Assembly: GCF_008728515.1 (NCBI RefSeq)
Contig: NC_044981.1
Coordinates: forward strand, 134,975,937 to 135,039,936
Source of the DNA: Papio anubis
Lineage: Eukaryota; Chordata; Mammalia; Primates; Cercopithecidae
Reading direction: 5' to 3'
DNA length: 64,000 nucleotides
Within the stretch, counting starts at the first letter, position 1. Each line of letters starts with the position of its first letter. The position numbers were made by a program, and so were the translations under genes. The notes under the pieces were generated by a model. It had not been told where the DNA came from and did no database searches. It saw only the letters and a list, made by a program, of their open reading frames with translations. Positions 1-11,159 of the stretch are shown in pieces.

Positions 1-195
1 CAACTACAGAACCTGGTGTTTTCAAGGAGGGTTATGTGATGTAGTATGTTGTGATTTATTAATGTGTGTTTTCCACAAGGGTTTTATAATCAAAGAAATT
101 CGGGAAATTCTGCATCTCATATTCTTCTCTTGAGAGTCACAGTGTATTTAAAGTTTCTAAGAAGTCTTACATTATTTGGACCTGTGCAGATACTT

Positions 196-310
196 TTCAT
201 TGTGGTAAAATACACATAACATGAACTTTACCATTTTAAAGTGTACAGTTTAGTGGCTTTAAGTACATTTGGAATATTGTGCAACCATCACTGCTATCTA
301 TCTAGTCCAA
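196..310 (-). repeat. Old L1M 3'-end fragment
   Basis: The stretch with TAAAATACACATAACATGAA, then GTGTACAGTTTAGTGGC and GTGCAACCATCACTGC, matches the antisense 3' region of old L1M elements. It is broken on the right by the adjacent Alu. The subfamily is not resolved. Confidence 0.55.
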
Positions 311-320
311 GTTATATAGC

Positions 321-617
321 TTTATTTTATTTTATTTTATTTTATTTTTTGAGAGACAGAGTCTCACTCTGTTGCCTAGGCTGGAGTGCAGTGGAGTGAT
401 CGTGGCTCCCTACAACCTCTACCTCCCGAGCTCAACCAATCCTCTCACCTCAGCCTCCCAAGTAACTGGGACTAAAGGTGCATGCCACTATGCCCAGCTA
501 ATTTTTGTATTTTTTGTAGAGATGGGGATTTGCCATGTTGCCGAGGTTGGTCTCAAACTCCTGGCCTCAAGTGATCCTCTCACCTCAGCCTCCCAAAGTG
601 CTGGGATTACAGGCCCA
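321..617 (-). repeat. AluJ-like element, antisense
   Basis: A T-rich tail at the left, then GAGACAGAGTCTCACTCTGTTGCC, both monomers, and CCTCCCAAAGTGCTGGGATTACAGGC at the right. Wording such as CTCAAACTCCTGGCCTCAAG suggests the old AluJ group. Flanking ATATAG(C/T)TTT looks like a decayed target-site duplication. Confidence 0.93.
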
Positions 618-1103
618 GATATATAGTTTTTAAATCATTAATATGACTACAAATCCATCCCTTTGGGAATATCTTTTAATTTTAGTGTGTCTAGAGCATA
701 TATTCATAAAAAAGCTGACCAAATCCAATCTTCTCATTTTAAAAATAAAAAATTTAAAATATGACTGAGAAGTAAGATGTCTTGCTTGAGATCACAAAGT
801 AGTTGGAACAGAGCCAGTGTCATCCAGATTTCCCATTTCCAAGAATAGGGTCTTTTCTATTTCAAGGTATTTTCCCCTTATCTCCATTTGTATTGTCTGG
901 TCTAATGATCTAGTGATCTAAAAGCAATACTTTATAATTTTACCTAGAAGAACTCTGGATAAAAACAAGCATCTTTTATCTTTAAAAAGGTATCACTTTA
1001 AAAATGTACACAGTATTTGTGTTATAACTCTCTCATTGCGATTTTCTTGTGAGAATTTTCATTGTAAGAAGTCTCTTTTTAATTCACATAATTCTGTTCT
1101 TAG
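616..1103 (+). other. THEMIS: Intron sequence ahead of exon A
   Basis: Mostly unique AT-rich intron apart from the MIR fragment. The last ~40 bases supply the polypyrimidine tract and the AG acceptor at 1102-1103. No other gene is seen. Confidence 0.7.
745..840 (-). repeat. MIR fragment, antisense
   Basis: CTTGCTTGAGATCACAAAGTAG followed by GAACAGAGCCAGTGTCATCC resembles the antisense MIR core (AACTTGCCCAAGGTCACA and GGCAGAGCCAGGATTC). Confidence 0.5.
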
Positions 1104-1562
1104 GTCTTTTTAAGATCATGGCTGATAAAACTCCGTACCTTACTATGGAAGAAATCACAAGGACCATTCATATTGGACCAAGTAGACTAGGGCATCCTTG
1201 CTTCTATCATCAGAAGGATATAAAACTAGAGAACTTCATCATAGAGCAGGGTGAGCAAATCATGCTCAACTCAGTTGAAGAGATTGATGGAGAAATAATG
1301 GTAAGCTGTACAGTAGTAAGGAATCATCAAAATCACTCATTTAATTTGCCTTTGTCACAAGAAGGAAAATTCTACGAATGTGAAGATGAACGTATTTATA
1401 CTTTAAAGGAGATTGTTGAATGGAAGATTCCTAAGAACAGAACAAGAACTGTAAAACTTACAGATTTTTCAAATAAGTGGGACTCAACGAATCCGTTTCC
1501 TAAAGACTTTTATGGTACCCTGATTCTCAAGCCTGTTTATGAAATTCAAGGTGTGATGAAAT
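1104..1562 (+). CDS. THEMIS: THEMIS internal coding exon A (CABIT module 1 region)
   Basis: THEMIS is a T-lineage adaptor that works with GRB2 and SHP-1/SHP-2 downstream of the T-cell receptor and is needed for thymocyte selection (family knowledge). The translation, beginning LFKIMADKTPYLTMEE, is recognisably THEMIS. A polypyrimidine stretch ending in TTCTTAG precedes 1104 and a GTGAGT donor starts at 1563. The exon is 459 nt with phase-1 introns on both sides, so skipping it would keep frame. It covers about residues 84-237. A CABIT signature is visible: Cys in VSC, then FNLPLSQEGKF, fitting the Cys-X(n)-LP-X4-G-X-F pattern. The split Gly codon at the 5' edge probably completes a preceding copy of the same signature. 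Without splicing the frame runs to a stop at 1643-1645, so only the part up to 1562 is exon. Several residues differ from the human protein as I recall it. Confidence 0.95.
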
Positions 1563-2106
1563 GTGAGTATCCACTGAGAATGGTGTTCTATGAGCATGAA
1601 CATTGTGGAGTTTGGGAAAGTAAGGTTTTAAAGGCTGAAAAATGAGAGTCTGTCTTTATTTCAACTATTAAGCCTCTGAGAGTTAGATTCCTCATCGACC
1701 AATAAGCAAACCATATATCCATTCCAAGGATCAAATTGAATAATGAATATACAAGTATATTGTAAATTGTACGGTACTATTCACATGTGAGGTGCTATAA
1801 CTATCAGGAACAGACAGATCAAACTACTAATTTATTTTTGGTACTGTCAGTTAAATATGACTAGAAAAGAGCTACTTTTAAAAGATAGAACATATTTAGT
1901 GAGAATGAGGCTTTCTTGTATGGAGGTGGTCAACAAAAGAGTAAATATGGAAAGTTTCCTTAATGCATCCCTTACTTCTATTTTTCTGACAGTCTTTTTT
2001 TTTTGTTCCATCCATCCATTATTGACTATAAATCTCTACTATCCCAGAGCTTCTCTGTCTTGAGGGAAAATGATATGATAAATTAATTCACATATAGGCA
2101 TGGTGG

Positions 2107-2360
2107 TTTTTTTTTTTTTTTTTTTGTGACAGAGTCTCGCTTTGTTGCCAGGCTGGAGTGCAATGATTCTCCTGCCTCAGCCTCCCAAGTAGCTGGGACT
2201 ACAGGTGCCGCCACCACGTTCAGCTAATTTTTTTGTATTTTTAGTAGAGATGGGGTTTCACCATGTTAACCAGGATGGTCTCGATCTCTTGACCTTGTGA
2301 TTGACCCACCTCAGCCTCCCAAAGTGCTGGGATTACAGGTGTGAGCCACCACACCCGGCC
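2107..2360 (-). repeat. Alu with internal deletion, antisense
   Basis: A 19-T run leads into GACAGAGTCTCGC and the element ends at CCACCACACCCGGCC. About 50 bases are missing: GCTGGAGTGCAATGA joins directly to TTCTCCTGCCTCAGCC. Otherwise it resembles AluS/Y. Confidence 0.93.
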
Positions 2361-2489
2361 CAGCGTGTTTTAATATGCAATCTTCATAGAATTATTTGCA
2401 TTTTGAAATAGGAATATCTGGAGAGAGCATTGTTACTTCAAAGGTGTTAATACCTTGAGTTTTCAGGATTATGACACATGAGTAGGATG

Positions 2490-2670
2490 GATAATAAAGA
2501 GTTCTGAACTTGGAGTCCTAGATTCTAATTCTGGGTCAGTAACGTAATAGGTGTTGGTTTTCAGCGCACCATTTAGACTCCCTGTTTATGCAAAGAAAAT
2601 GGTGATACTCTTTTGCCTACCTTTTAAAGTAGTGTTGAGAGAGAAATTAAGGTTTTATTAAGGTACTATT
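2490..2670 (+). repeat. MIR element, diverged
   Basis: Reads like the sense MIR core: a TCTGAACTTGGAGTCC motif, then a stretch resembling GACTCCCTGTTT and AAAATGGTGATACT. Strongly diverged. Confidence 0.5.
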
Positions 2671-3189
2671 ATACTATACACTTGAGAACAAAAAACAGTA
2701 TGTAAAAACATTTGTTCAAAATGTCCTCCTTAGGTATCTTTTAAAAAATATATTTTTCTCTGGACTCATTAATACTGTTGGCCACATACAATTATTGAAA
2801 AATCAATATGAATCTTTTGGCAAGTATTAGAATTGTTCCTAAATTCTGTCACAAACAAATATTTAATCAGAAATTAATCAATTCAAGTTGAACTGAAGGT
2901 ATAGGCAAGGAATTCCACTTAATGAATGCTAAAAATGAGTATTTTCAGTATTACAAAAAATTGAGGCAACGGCAAATTGTAGACCCCACATTAATGTTCT
3001 GTTAGCGATCCCTAAATGTGCAGTTGAGATGAGTAATTGAGATTTCTTTGATTTTTATCAATAACAGTGTTTTCCCATTTTAAAATGTGTTACTTTCTAA
3101 AACTATTGGCATCTCCTGCCTATTGCATAGTTACAAATGAGGGTAAACCTACAACCTAAGCAGCACATGGATAAAGTGATTACAACATT

Positions 3190-3560
3190 TATTAAATTAG
3201 GAAGCAAGAAAGCCTACTCTGCAGAAATGGCATTTAAATGAAGGCTCAAAAGATGCATAGGAGGTAATCAGGCAAAGAAGAAGGGGACAAGGTTGGAGAA
3301 TTCCAACCTTGTCATTAAGTGGACAAGCAGTGGTATGGGGGCAGCAGATGAGAAAGGGATGGGAGCACTAGTGTAGCTGGTGTGAGAAAAAAACAGAGAG
3401 GGCAGGTTGAAACAAATATGAACACATGCAATGGGGAGTGGAATCAATCATGGAGGGTCTTGAAGTATATACTAAGAGGCTAAAATGTGTCATAAGGGCA
3501 AATCAGTAAAAGGCTTTAAGCAGGGAAAGACAAGAACAGGAGAGTAGTGAGGCCAGTTGA
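3190..3560 (-). repeat. L2 LINE fragment, antisense
   Basis: Features typical of antisense L2: AATGGCATTTAAATGAAGGC, GGAGGGTCTTGAAG, GGCTTTAAGCAGGG and GAGTAGTGAGGCCAGTTGAG. Heavily diverged, with no coding capacity. Confidence 0.55.
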
Positions 3561-5550
3561 GTGCCAGGGTACAGGAAATTTATACAACAGAGACAACAGT
3601 GGGAAAGACAGAGAATCATAGTTGGGCTTTATGGGTATTTAAGAAGTACAATGAGCAAAATGTGAAGGTCTGTTGGAAGGAGAAAGACGCCAAACTTCTT
3701 CCCAGCTTCTTGTCTTGATGCACTGGATGGAAGTGCAGTCTATTGAATGTCATCATCAGAAGATCAGGGGATATTAACGTATTTGTTTAGGTAGGACTTA
3801 ACTGTGAATTTATGCTAACTAAGACCCAGAAGAAAGCCCTTGGTTGAAATAATACTGTTTACAAATTGTTTTAGTCTAATTCCCATTATTTAACACTATT
3901 TAAACTAAATTCTCATTTTAATTATACTGGATATTTAATTTCATAGGGATTATTTTAAACATTAGTTCTTATTGTATAGCAATTTCAGCACAAAAACTGC
4001 ATGAGACTGGATTGCATGTGTATTGACTGCAGAATATTTCCTGGAAATAGAGGATGGGTGTCTTATCACAAATACCTAATTTAAAATGTTTTTATTGTTG
4101 TAGGCATTTTTGCCCTGAATATAAAATATAGACCATGTTTTGAATCCATTGTGGTTTTGTTTTACATGATTCTTTCTTAACTTGAAGATTCAAACTTTCC
4201 TTGAGGTCAAGGAATGTTACTAAATTGCTTTCCACAGGCCTTGAGTGTCAGTCCAAACCCTTCTTGGCTAGAATGCTTCCTTTCCAAAGTGACAAGAAAA
4301 AGAGTAGGTGTGAGCAGGGAATTCGAAGTTTTACAGAAACCTTAGGGGAAAGAGCAAGATGAAAAATAGTGAGAACTACAGGGAGCCATGAAATACTGAT
4401 TTGCTGAAAAGAGAACATAACAAGTATGTAGAGATAAGAGAAAATATAAGATATTCTACTCTTATTGCTAGTTTTTTATTATTAATGTGAAATTTTGAGT
4501 TTCATTAAAAAAAAAACTGTTTAAATAAAGTGTTTGTTTCTGGAAACTTGGCCAAAATCTGTTATAGATCTGAAACTCCCTAACCCTCATCACACATTTA
4601 ATGATTTAGAAAAAATTATCCTTCTTCGGAAAATAGATACACATAACAGTGCAAACTTCAAACTACTAGTCTTATATAAGTCACTTCACGATGTGTATTG
4701 TGCCTTTCTCAGGAAGATGAAATTCATATTAGCATATTAAATGGAATACATAATATTTGCAAATGGAAAAATTGAGTGAGCTATTTAAATTTGCCTCTGA
4801 AAGAGAGAGGTCTTGACCATTAAAACTTTTAAAATAGTGTCGTGTTTTGACATATAGATTGATAATTATTTCTTCCCTAAGTGAAAATTTCAGAGTTGTA
4901 TAACTTTCTTTTATGGAAAAACCTCAATACCTGTCAAATTTGGGGGGAATGGTTTTAGCCCAGATATGAAAAAAGTTAATTCATTTTAGGAGCAGAGGGC
5001 TGAAATCACACAAGTGAAAAGTGGTATCAGAAAGGTTGTGTCTACATATTGTATAATCAGTGACACGTGAATAGCAGAAAAATAACACTTTGGTCTTTAG
5101 AATACTAAGACTTCTTCTTTCTCTCATTTAATTTTTTAAAATAATTTTAATGTTTATCAAAGTCGAAAAAGTCAAACAGTAAAAGGAATTATAACAACGT
5201 TATCAGCAAAACTTTGTGCCCTTGACACGAGGGCCAAATTTTCCTCATATTCTGTTCCTCTCAGGTAGTGCCTTTAAATATTTTTCCTCTACTTTCTGGC
5301 ACACTTCTAAATAATAAAGGAATATTGCTCTTTTTCAAGTCATCAACTTTAAGATAGTAACTATTGACTTTCACATATGACAATGAAGACTTAATTCTCT
5401 TATATTCTTACTTCCCCTTCCGTATATTTTCAGTACAAGTTATGGCTAAACATTAATATTTTCATTATTGTGACAATTCACTGCTCAACCAAGTGGCGTA
5501 TAATGAGTATAATTCCATTTCTCCATCACTGTTTTTCTGTGATGATGACC
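3561..5550. other. Intron, no recognised feature
   Basis: AT-rich unique-looking sequence. ORFs are short and lack recognisable motifs, and I saw no RNA gene or young repeat. Confidence 0.5.
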
Positions 5551-5925
5551 TTATCGTTTTCTTTGCTTGATTTTCTTCAATTTTATCCTAAGTCTTAGAG
5601 CATTCTTCAACTCTATCAAAAAAGGCCACTCAGTGTAATTTTCCAAAGAGCCCAAACTGTCAGGAAGGCTACCTTTTCTATTAGTTTTCCTGAATGTATT
5701 CCTTTGTAACTCTTCATTCTCATGTTCCAATTGGAATTGCTTATTCTTGAGACCAACTGCACAGGTGCTGTCCTGGGAATTCCATTTAAAATCATCCTGG
5801 TGATTGACTGTTGACTTGTGTTTCTGTTGACTAACTGTTTCTGAAATCAAATAACGAACTCCTTCTTGACTTTCTTCCAATTTTGATGGAGACCAACCTT
5901 CACTTGCTTCCTGAGAACGGTGCAT
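5551..5925 (-). other. Unrecognised 124-codon ORF
   Basis: An open frame from ATG to stop in otherwise ordinary intron, antisense to THEMIS. The translation is hydrophilic and rich in Glu, Lys, Gln and Ser, with a possible short coiled-coil segment (residues ~60-75, KNKQFQLEHENEELQRN) and a basic end. This is not the hydrophobic pattern of most random AT-rich ORFs, so a fragment of a processed pseudogene or an old LINE ORF1 is possible. I do not recognise it and see no poly-A tract or target duplication around it. Confidence 0.2.
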
Positions 5926-5929
5926 GGAA

Positions 5930-6510
5930 TATCAAGTATTTAGAAAGCCTGAATGTTTGAAAAATATTCTATACACATATAAGACTGATAGTTTGGCTAC
6001 TTACAGAATTCCAGGTTGAAAATAAATTCGCCTCAGAATTTTGAAAACTTTACTCCCTTATCTTCCACTATCCCATATCGTCTTGGAGAGATTATATGTG
6101 GTATTCTGAAGTTTCACAGTAATGTGACTTCTGGTGGGTCTGTTCTTTCTTTGTGATGACAGTTTTCAATCTGAATATTTAGGTGCTTTATGTCTGGAAT
6201 AATTTCTCTCATAATGTCCGCTCAATTATATTTTCTCTTCTCTCTGTCTTTAATTTCAAATCTCATGCTGAAATTCCCATACCGATCTTCTAGGGCCTTT
6301 TTTCTTTTTCTATTTTATATCTTTTTGTCTTTTGTTTATCTTCAGGGAAAATTTTCTTAACTACATTTCCAACTGTTTTAATGAATTTTTAATTTTAGTT
6401 ATATTTTTAATTTCCAAGAGTTATAATTTTAATTTCCAAGAGTTATTTCTTACATCATTGTACATATTTTACTCTGTTCTTGTTTTTAAAATACAACATT
6501 TTATCTCTCT
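5930..6510 (-). repeat. Old L1M/HAL1-type LINE, antisense (left part)
   Basis: Phrases such as TCCACTATCCCATATCGTCTTGGAGAG and TGCTGAAATTCCCATACCGATCTTC are typical of antisense L1M/HAL1 sequence. A local tandem duplication of TTTTTAATTTCCAAGAGTTAT lies near 6405-6447. It appears to resume after the Alu insertion at 6514. Confidence 0.5.
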
Positions 6511-6513
6511 GAG

Positions 6514-6803
6514 AATATTTTAGATAATTTTTTTTTTTTTTTGTACGGAGTCTCCCTCTGTAGCTCAGGCTGGAGTGCAGTGGCGCGATCTCGGCTCACT
6601 GCAAGCTCCGCCTCCCAGGTTCACGCCATTTTCCTGCCTCAGCCCCCCAAGTAACTGGGACTACAGGCGCCCGCCACCCGGTGACTCACGCCTATAATCC
6701 CAGCACTTTGGGAGGCCGAGGCAGGCGGATCACGAGGTCGGGAAATCGAGACTATCCTGGCTAACACGGTGAAACCCCATCTCTACTAAAAATATTTTAG
6801 ATA
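6514..6803 (-). mobile_element. AluY-like insertion with inverted 5' half
   Basis: The left part (about 6527-6678) is a poly-T tail plus an antisense right Alu monomer. The right part (about 6679-6793) is the left Alu monomer in sense orientation (CTCACGCCTATAATCCCAGC to CATCTCTACTAAAA). The whole is flanked by a perfect 13-bp direct repeat AATATTTTAGATA at 6514-6526 and 6791-6803, so this is one insertion event with an internal inversion and not two Alus. The middle A-rich linker and ~8 bases of the 5' end are missing. Confidence 0.9.
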
Positions 6804-7520
6804 GTTTTTTTAAGTTTTCAATAGTTCACTGCATTTTATCTCCCTCCTTTTGCCCCTCCCCCCCTTTTTTTTTTAAAGTTTTGGTGTATCGTTTCTTGTT
6901 AAATGTTTTTATCAAATGCTTTGTGATTTCTTGTCATGTGTTCATATTTACAGGGGTCAGTTGAAACAAAAATGTACAAGTAAGGCACTGTTTCTATATA
7001 AGCTCTATGTTTATGAATTTTAGATATTATCATGCCAGCTTTTTCACTGCAGCGGTCCTCAAATTTAGGTTTTGTGAGTCTTTCCTTTTTGAGTTCAGTT
7101 TCACCTGAGAAGAATCTTTGTGGTGTCGTCTGGGGATTATGAGACTTGGAGCTAAGTGGGGACGGAGCTAACAATCTCACCACTCCCACTTACAGATTTA
7201 TAATTAACTACTTCACTTTCAGTCCCACGCTTCCCTCCTGCTCACCTATGTCTGGTTTCTGAGGTTCTGAGATCCTGTATATACTTTTTACTGCAGAGAG
7301 AGAGGTGGAAGGGGTGGTCACCTATCTTCCCTAAAGTAGAGTGGAGACCTGGGTTTAACCATTTTTCAGACATCTGAATAATCCCTGTGTTTTTAGGCCC
7401 CTGGCTTCACTTTGCTTTCCAGGAGCCTTATGTCTCCAAATTCTGTCTTTGGAGGTCTCATGGGACAACAATGGTTCACTTTTCTTTGGATTTTGCCTCC
7501 TCAGGTGCATAGGCATTTCT
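6804..7520 (-). repeat. Old L1M/HAL1-type LINE, antisense (right part)
   Basis: Sequence after the Alu resumes AT-rich, old-LINE-like text (GTTTTCAATAGTTCACTGC and onward). Boundaries and family are uncertain. The short ORF on the minus strand here has no known motif. Confidence 0.35.
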
Positions 7521-8373
7521 TTTTCTTTTCTGTCAAGTCATTTATCATTCTTCCCTCTGATTTCTGTCTTCATTTAGATTAAGGATTACACATATCTTTT
7601 AGATTCATTGAACTTTTTTTAAAAAAAACTTCCTTTTTTGACTTTTTACCCCTGTGGTAAATTTGATGGGAGAAAGGATTGAAAAGGTATAATTTTAGCC
7701 ATAAATCTCACTACCTAATTAAATTAGTTCTAGCCCAGAGTTTTGCCTGGATCTATTATAATCTCTCAAAGGACTGATTGCTACTCCTGCTAAATGATAA
7801 CAAGTATAATTTATAAATTTAATATATTTAGTAAAATGCCATTTTCAGTAATTTATAAAAATATCACATTAATTTCTTATGTATGTATTTGTATTTTCTC
7901 AGTGCTTGAGATAGAGCAAATGTTCCATAAGCATTCAGTAAATCAAGTGAATGAAAGAATGAATTAAGAGACTAACACATTGTTTATGCATGTATATTTA
8001 TGTTTCACAGTACAAAGCTCCTCTTTAGGTAACAAGGGGGTTTTCTCACTAACCATATCCAGATTTGATTTATTATGATGACATGTTTATGGGTTCACTA
8101 GCTAAGGAAAATATGAACTTCATGGTACCAAAGTTTATATCATCTATATTTGTATAACAGGTTCAATTTTTGTTAGTGATGCTTTTCATAATGTGTCCAT
8201 GAAAATACTATGATGTGATATTTAGAACCAGTGGATACTCTAGTCAGCTCCCATTTCATTTTGTTCCTTTAGGGTGCAGTCTTATTGCTAATAGAAATAT
8301 CATGCAGCAAGCAGAGAAAGGTACCTATTTTGTATTAGGTATATATTTATTTTTACATTACTAACTATTAATG
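7521..8373. other. Intron, nothing clear except a MIR tail
   Basis: Around 7905-7970, GAGATAGAGCAAATGTTCC and AAGCATTCAGTAAATCAAG resemble the 3' end of a MIR. The rest is featureless to the eye. Confidence 0.45.
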
Positions 8374-8790
8374 CCTTATTAGGATTTTCCAGAGAAACAG
8401 AATATATATGTGTGCTAAATATACCTAATTATACATTAATATATACAGTGTTATTTATTTTAAGGAATTGGTTCATGCGAGTATGGGAGTTGATAAGATC
8501 TAAACCTGTAGGACAAGCTGCAGAGGCTCAAAACTCAGGCATGAGTTAATGCTGCAGTCTTGAGGCAGAATTTCCTTTTCTCTGGGAAATCTCAGTTTTT
8601 GCTCTTAAGACCTCCAACTGATTAGTCAGGGCCCACCTGAATCATGGAGGGTAACATCCTTTAAAGTCAACTGAGTGTAGATGACAGCTGAATGTACGAA
8701 ATACCTTCACAGCCTCACCTAGGTTAGTGTTTGATTAAATAACTAGGTAATATAGCCTAATCAAGTTGATACGTAAAACTAACCATTACA
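8374..8790 (-). repeat. ERVL-type LTR, antisense, decayed
   Basis: TTATTAGGATTTTCCAGAGAAACAGAA at the left and GTTGATACGTAAAACTAACCATTACA at the right match the ends of class III (ERVL-like) LTRs. TAAGGAATTGGTTCATGCGAG and the AACTGATTAGTCAGGGCCCACC segment also fit. The inverted AATAAA signal gives minus orientation. Subfamily not assigned; no internal proviral sequence adjoins it. Confidence 0.7.
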
Positions 8791-11159
8791 AACATCAATG
8801 GAATACATGTTAAAAGTATCTAAAAAAGTGTTTATTTGCTTTTCTTAGATTTTATGGACTAAATTAAAATGTAAAAGGCAAAGTAGTGTTACGAATAAAC
8901 TCATATAAAATGCAAGTGTATTCATTTTAAATAACTCTCAATTTCTCAGTGAGGTTTATGATAATTTTTTCTAATACAAAAGTTACAGAACCATTCAAAA
9001 GGCTCTCTTTGTTTAGAAATATGGACAACAGATGAACCAGAGGAGAACCAGGTAAGAAAATAGAAATTCATAGTATAGCTTCTCTTAAGTTGAAATGAAG
9101 TTAAATAAATTTAAAAAATTAATTCACAGAATATCCATAAAGAAAATTGAGATCAAATGAATGAACTGTAAAGCAAATTTTAATTTAAAAGTCTGGAACA
9201 AGGCAGAGCTCAGAAATTATTAGTAAACCTAATAATTGCCCTATAATAAAGATTGGAATGCAATGCAAATATGTAACTAAACAGTTCATTGAGTGGATGA
9301 GAGATGAAGATGAAGTTCATACTTTTGAGAAAAACAACTGTAGTCTCAGAAAGTAAATGACAAAGATTAGACAGTAAAAATGTCTAACAAATATACAGGT
9401 TATTATCATTAAATAATGATATAGGAGGAACTAGAAGTTGGGAGAAACTGTAGCGCTAGGATTTATAAAATTTCTTTGGAGAAAAATATGTAGAAACAAT
9501 CATCTTGTCTTCAAGTCTTGAATAAGAGTGTCTCAGCGGATTTCCATCCCTGTACTAATTTAGGTCCAATCGCAAAGGTTTGGTTCTCACTTCGTGAGTT
9601 GAGACCAAGAGTATTCTAGAATTGAATATTAAATATCCAAGGAAACATATGTTGCCCATCACCAACCAAGTTTAAGGGTAACTCTTTATTTTCTCTTTAA
9701 AGTCAATTTTAGTGGCATCCCCGAAATTCAAACTTAGTTAAGAGGGTTGTTACAGTGGGGAATATAGAAAAGCACCACATTATGATTAGCATTCACCCTG
9801 TGAAGGGACTTTTCTGGAAAGAACTTAGTGAAACTACTCAGCAACATAACAGAAGTAACCTGTTACCCTTTCAGAAAAAAATGGAATGGAAATTGTTTTT
9901 CACAGGAGCTTGCTTTGGATAGCAAGAAAACATACCCAGCAAGGATAATTCATGTTCACTCAGGAAGAAATTCTGGGAAGTCTAAACTAAAGTTTGATAA
10001 GTACAAAACGTTTTCACTTCGGTTTAGTTTGGAACAGAAAAACTTGTAATATAAACCTCCAGGAATGTTTCTCATTCTCATGCTCTCAGGTGTTGCCTTC
10101 TTATCTATCATTTTAGAGTCAAAAAGAACTTTTTTGGAAAATGACATTTTCTAATTTAGCTTGTACTGTTTGGTCTTTTTGGGGGGAGAAAATTCCATTT
10201 TCCCAATTGCAAAATAACAAATGCTTCTTTAAAAAAATTCTCTCTGTCTCTCTCACACACACGCACACGGACACACACACACACACGATTAGAGCTATAT
10301 ATACCACAACATAAGCAATGGTAATCTAAAATTTTATAAATCTGTAAAAGATTCTAATTGTTTTTCCTGTCTTATATTTCATAATATTTCTGTAAAAACA
10401 TGCAACTTTTTGTTTTATAAGAGAGCAACACTATAAGTGTTGGTGTCTTTATCTTTCTCTAGGAGAGATTTGTAGATATAATATTTGCCATAAAAATTAA
10501 TGAAACCTATTTCAGTTTAAAAACTTGAGGATGTCATTGCCAAATTCTAGGTAACCTTAAGCAAATAATGAGTTTTTATTTTAACTTTTGACTATGGAAA
10601 ACTTAAAACATATGCAAAAATCAACAGAACAGTATATAATAAAGGTTTCATTTTGTTTTAACAGACATGAGAGAATAATATAAAAATTCAAAGTTCATGC
10701 AAAAGTAATGAGGCTGACTGAGTTGCCAGTAAATTGTATGTCTATGGGATTCATGGCACTTAGTATAGAAAGAAAGGTAGACTCCCTGGTTTCAGTCTCC
10801 CCTCCCATTGATTTATCAGATAATCTGCCAAATTGCTAATTGTAATTTCATCTTTCTTGATCTGAAATATTTTGGATTTCCTCCTGAAGTAGTTATACAT
10901 TCCTCAGCCTGGCATTCAAAGTGTCAATTCATTTTCATGGTGTTTCTTTCAGTGAGTCTCCTGTCCAGTCCCTGTGCTCTAATTTAAAATCCTGAGATGC
11001 TGGATATCTTGTTAATTACTAACAATTCTCAAGTTCCCTTCTTATCATTGATCATGGTGTCCTTGCCATCTGGATTATACCCTCTCCTATTCTATCTTAG
11101 CCTGTAATTTCTTTTCATTCTTAAAGTCTCGTGTTGTGGCCATGCCTTTCATAAAATGT
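8791..11159. other. Intron, no confident gene
   Basis: AT-rich intron. A block near 10560-10650 and another at 10860-11159 look like very old LINE remnants but I cannot assign them. A (CA)n tract lies inside and is listed separately. Confidence 0.45.
10253..10287. repeat. (CA)n microsatellite
   Basis: An interrupted CA run (ACACACACGCACACGGACACAC and so on) next to a TCTCTGTCTCTCTC stretch. Confidence 0.9.

Noticed and set aside
1563..1645. Extension of the exon A frame to a stop at 1645
   Set aside because: A consensus GTGAGT donor and the perfect join to exon B show these bases are intron, though an intron-retained short form cannot be excluded.
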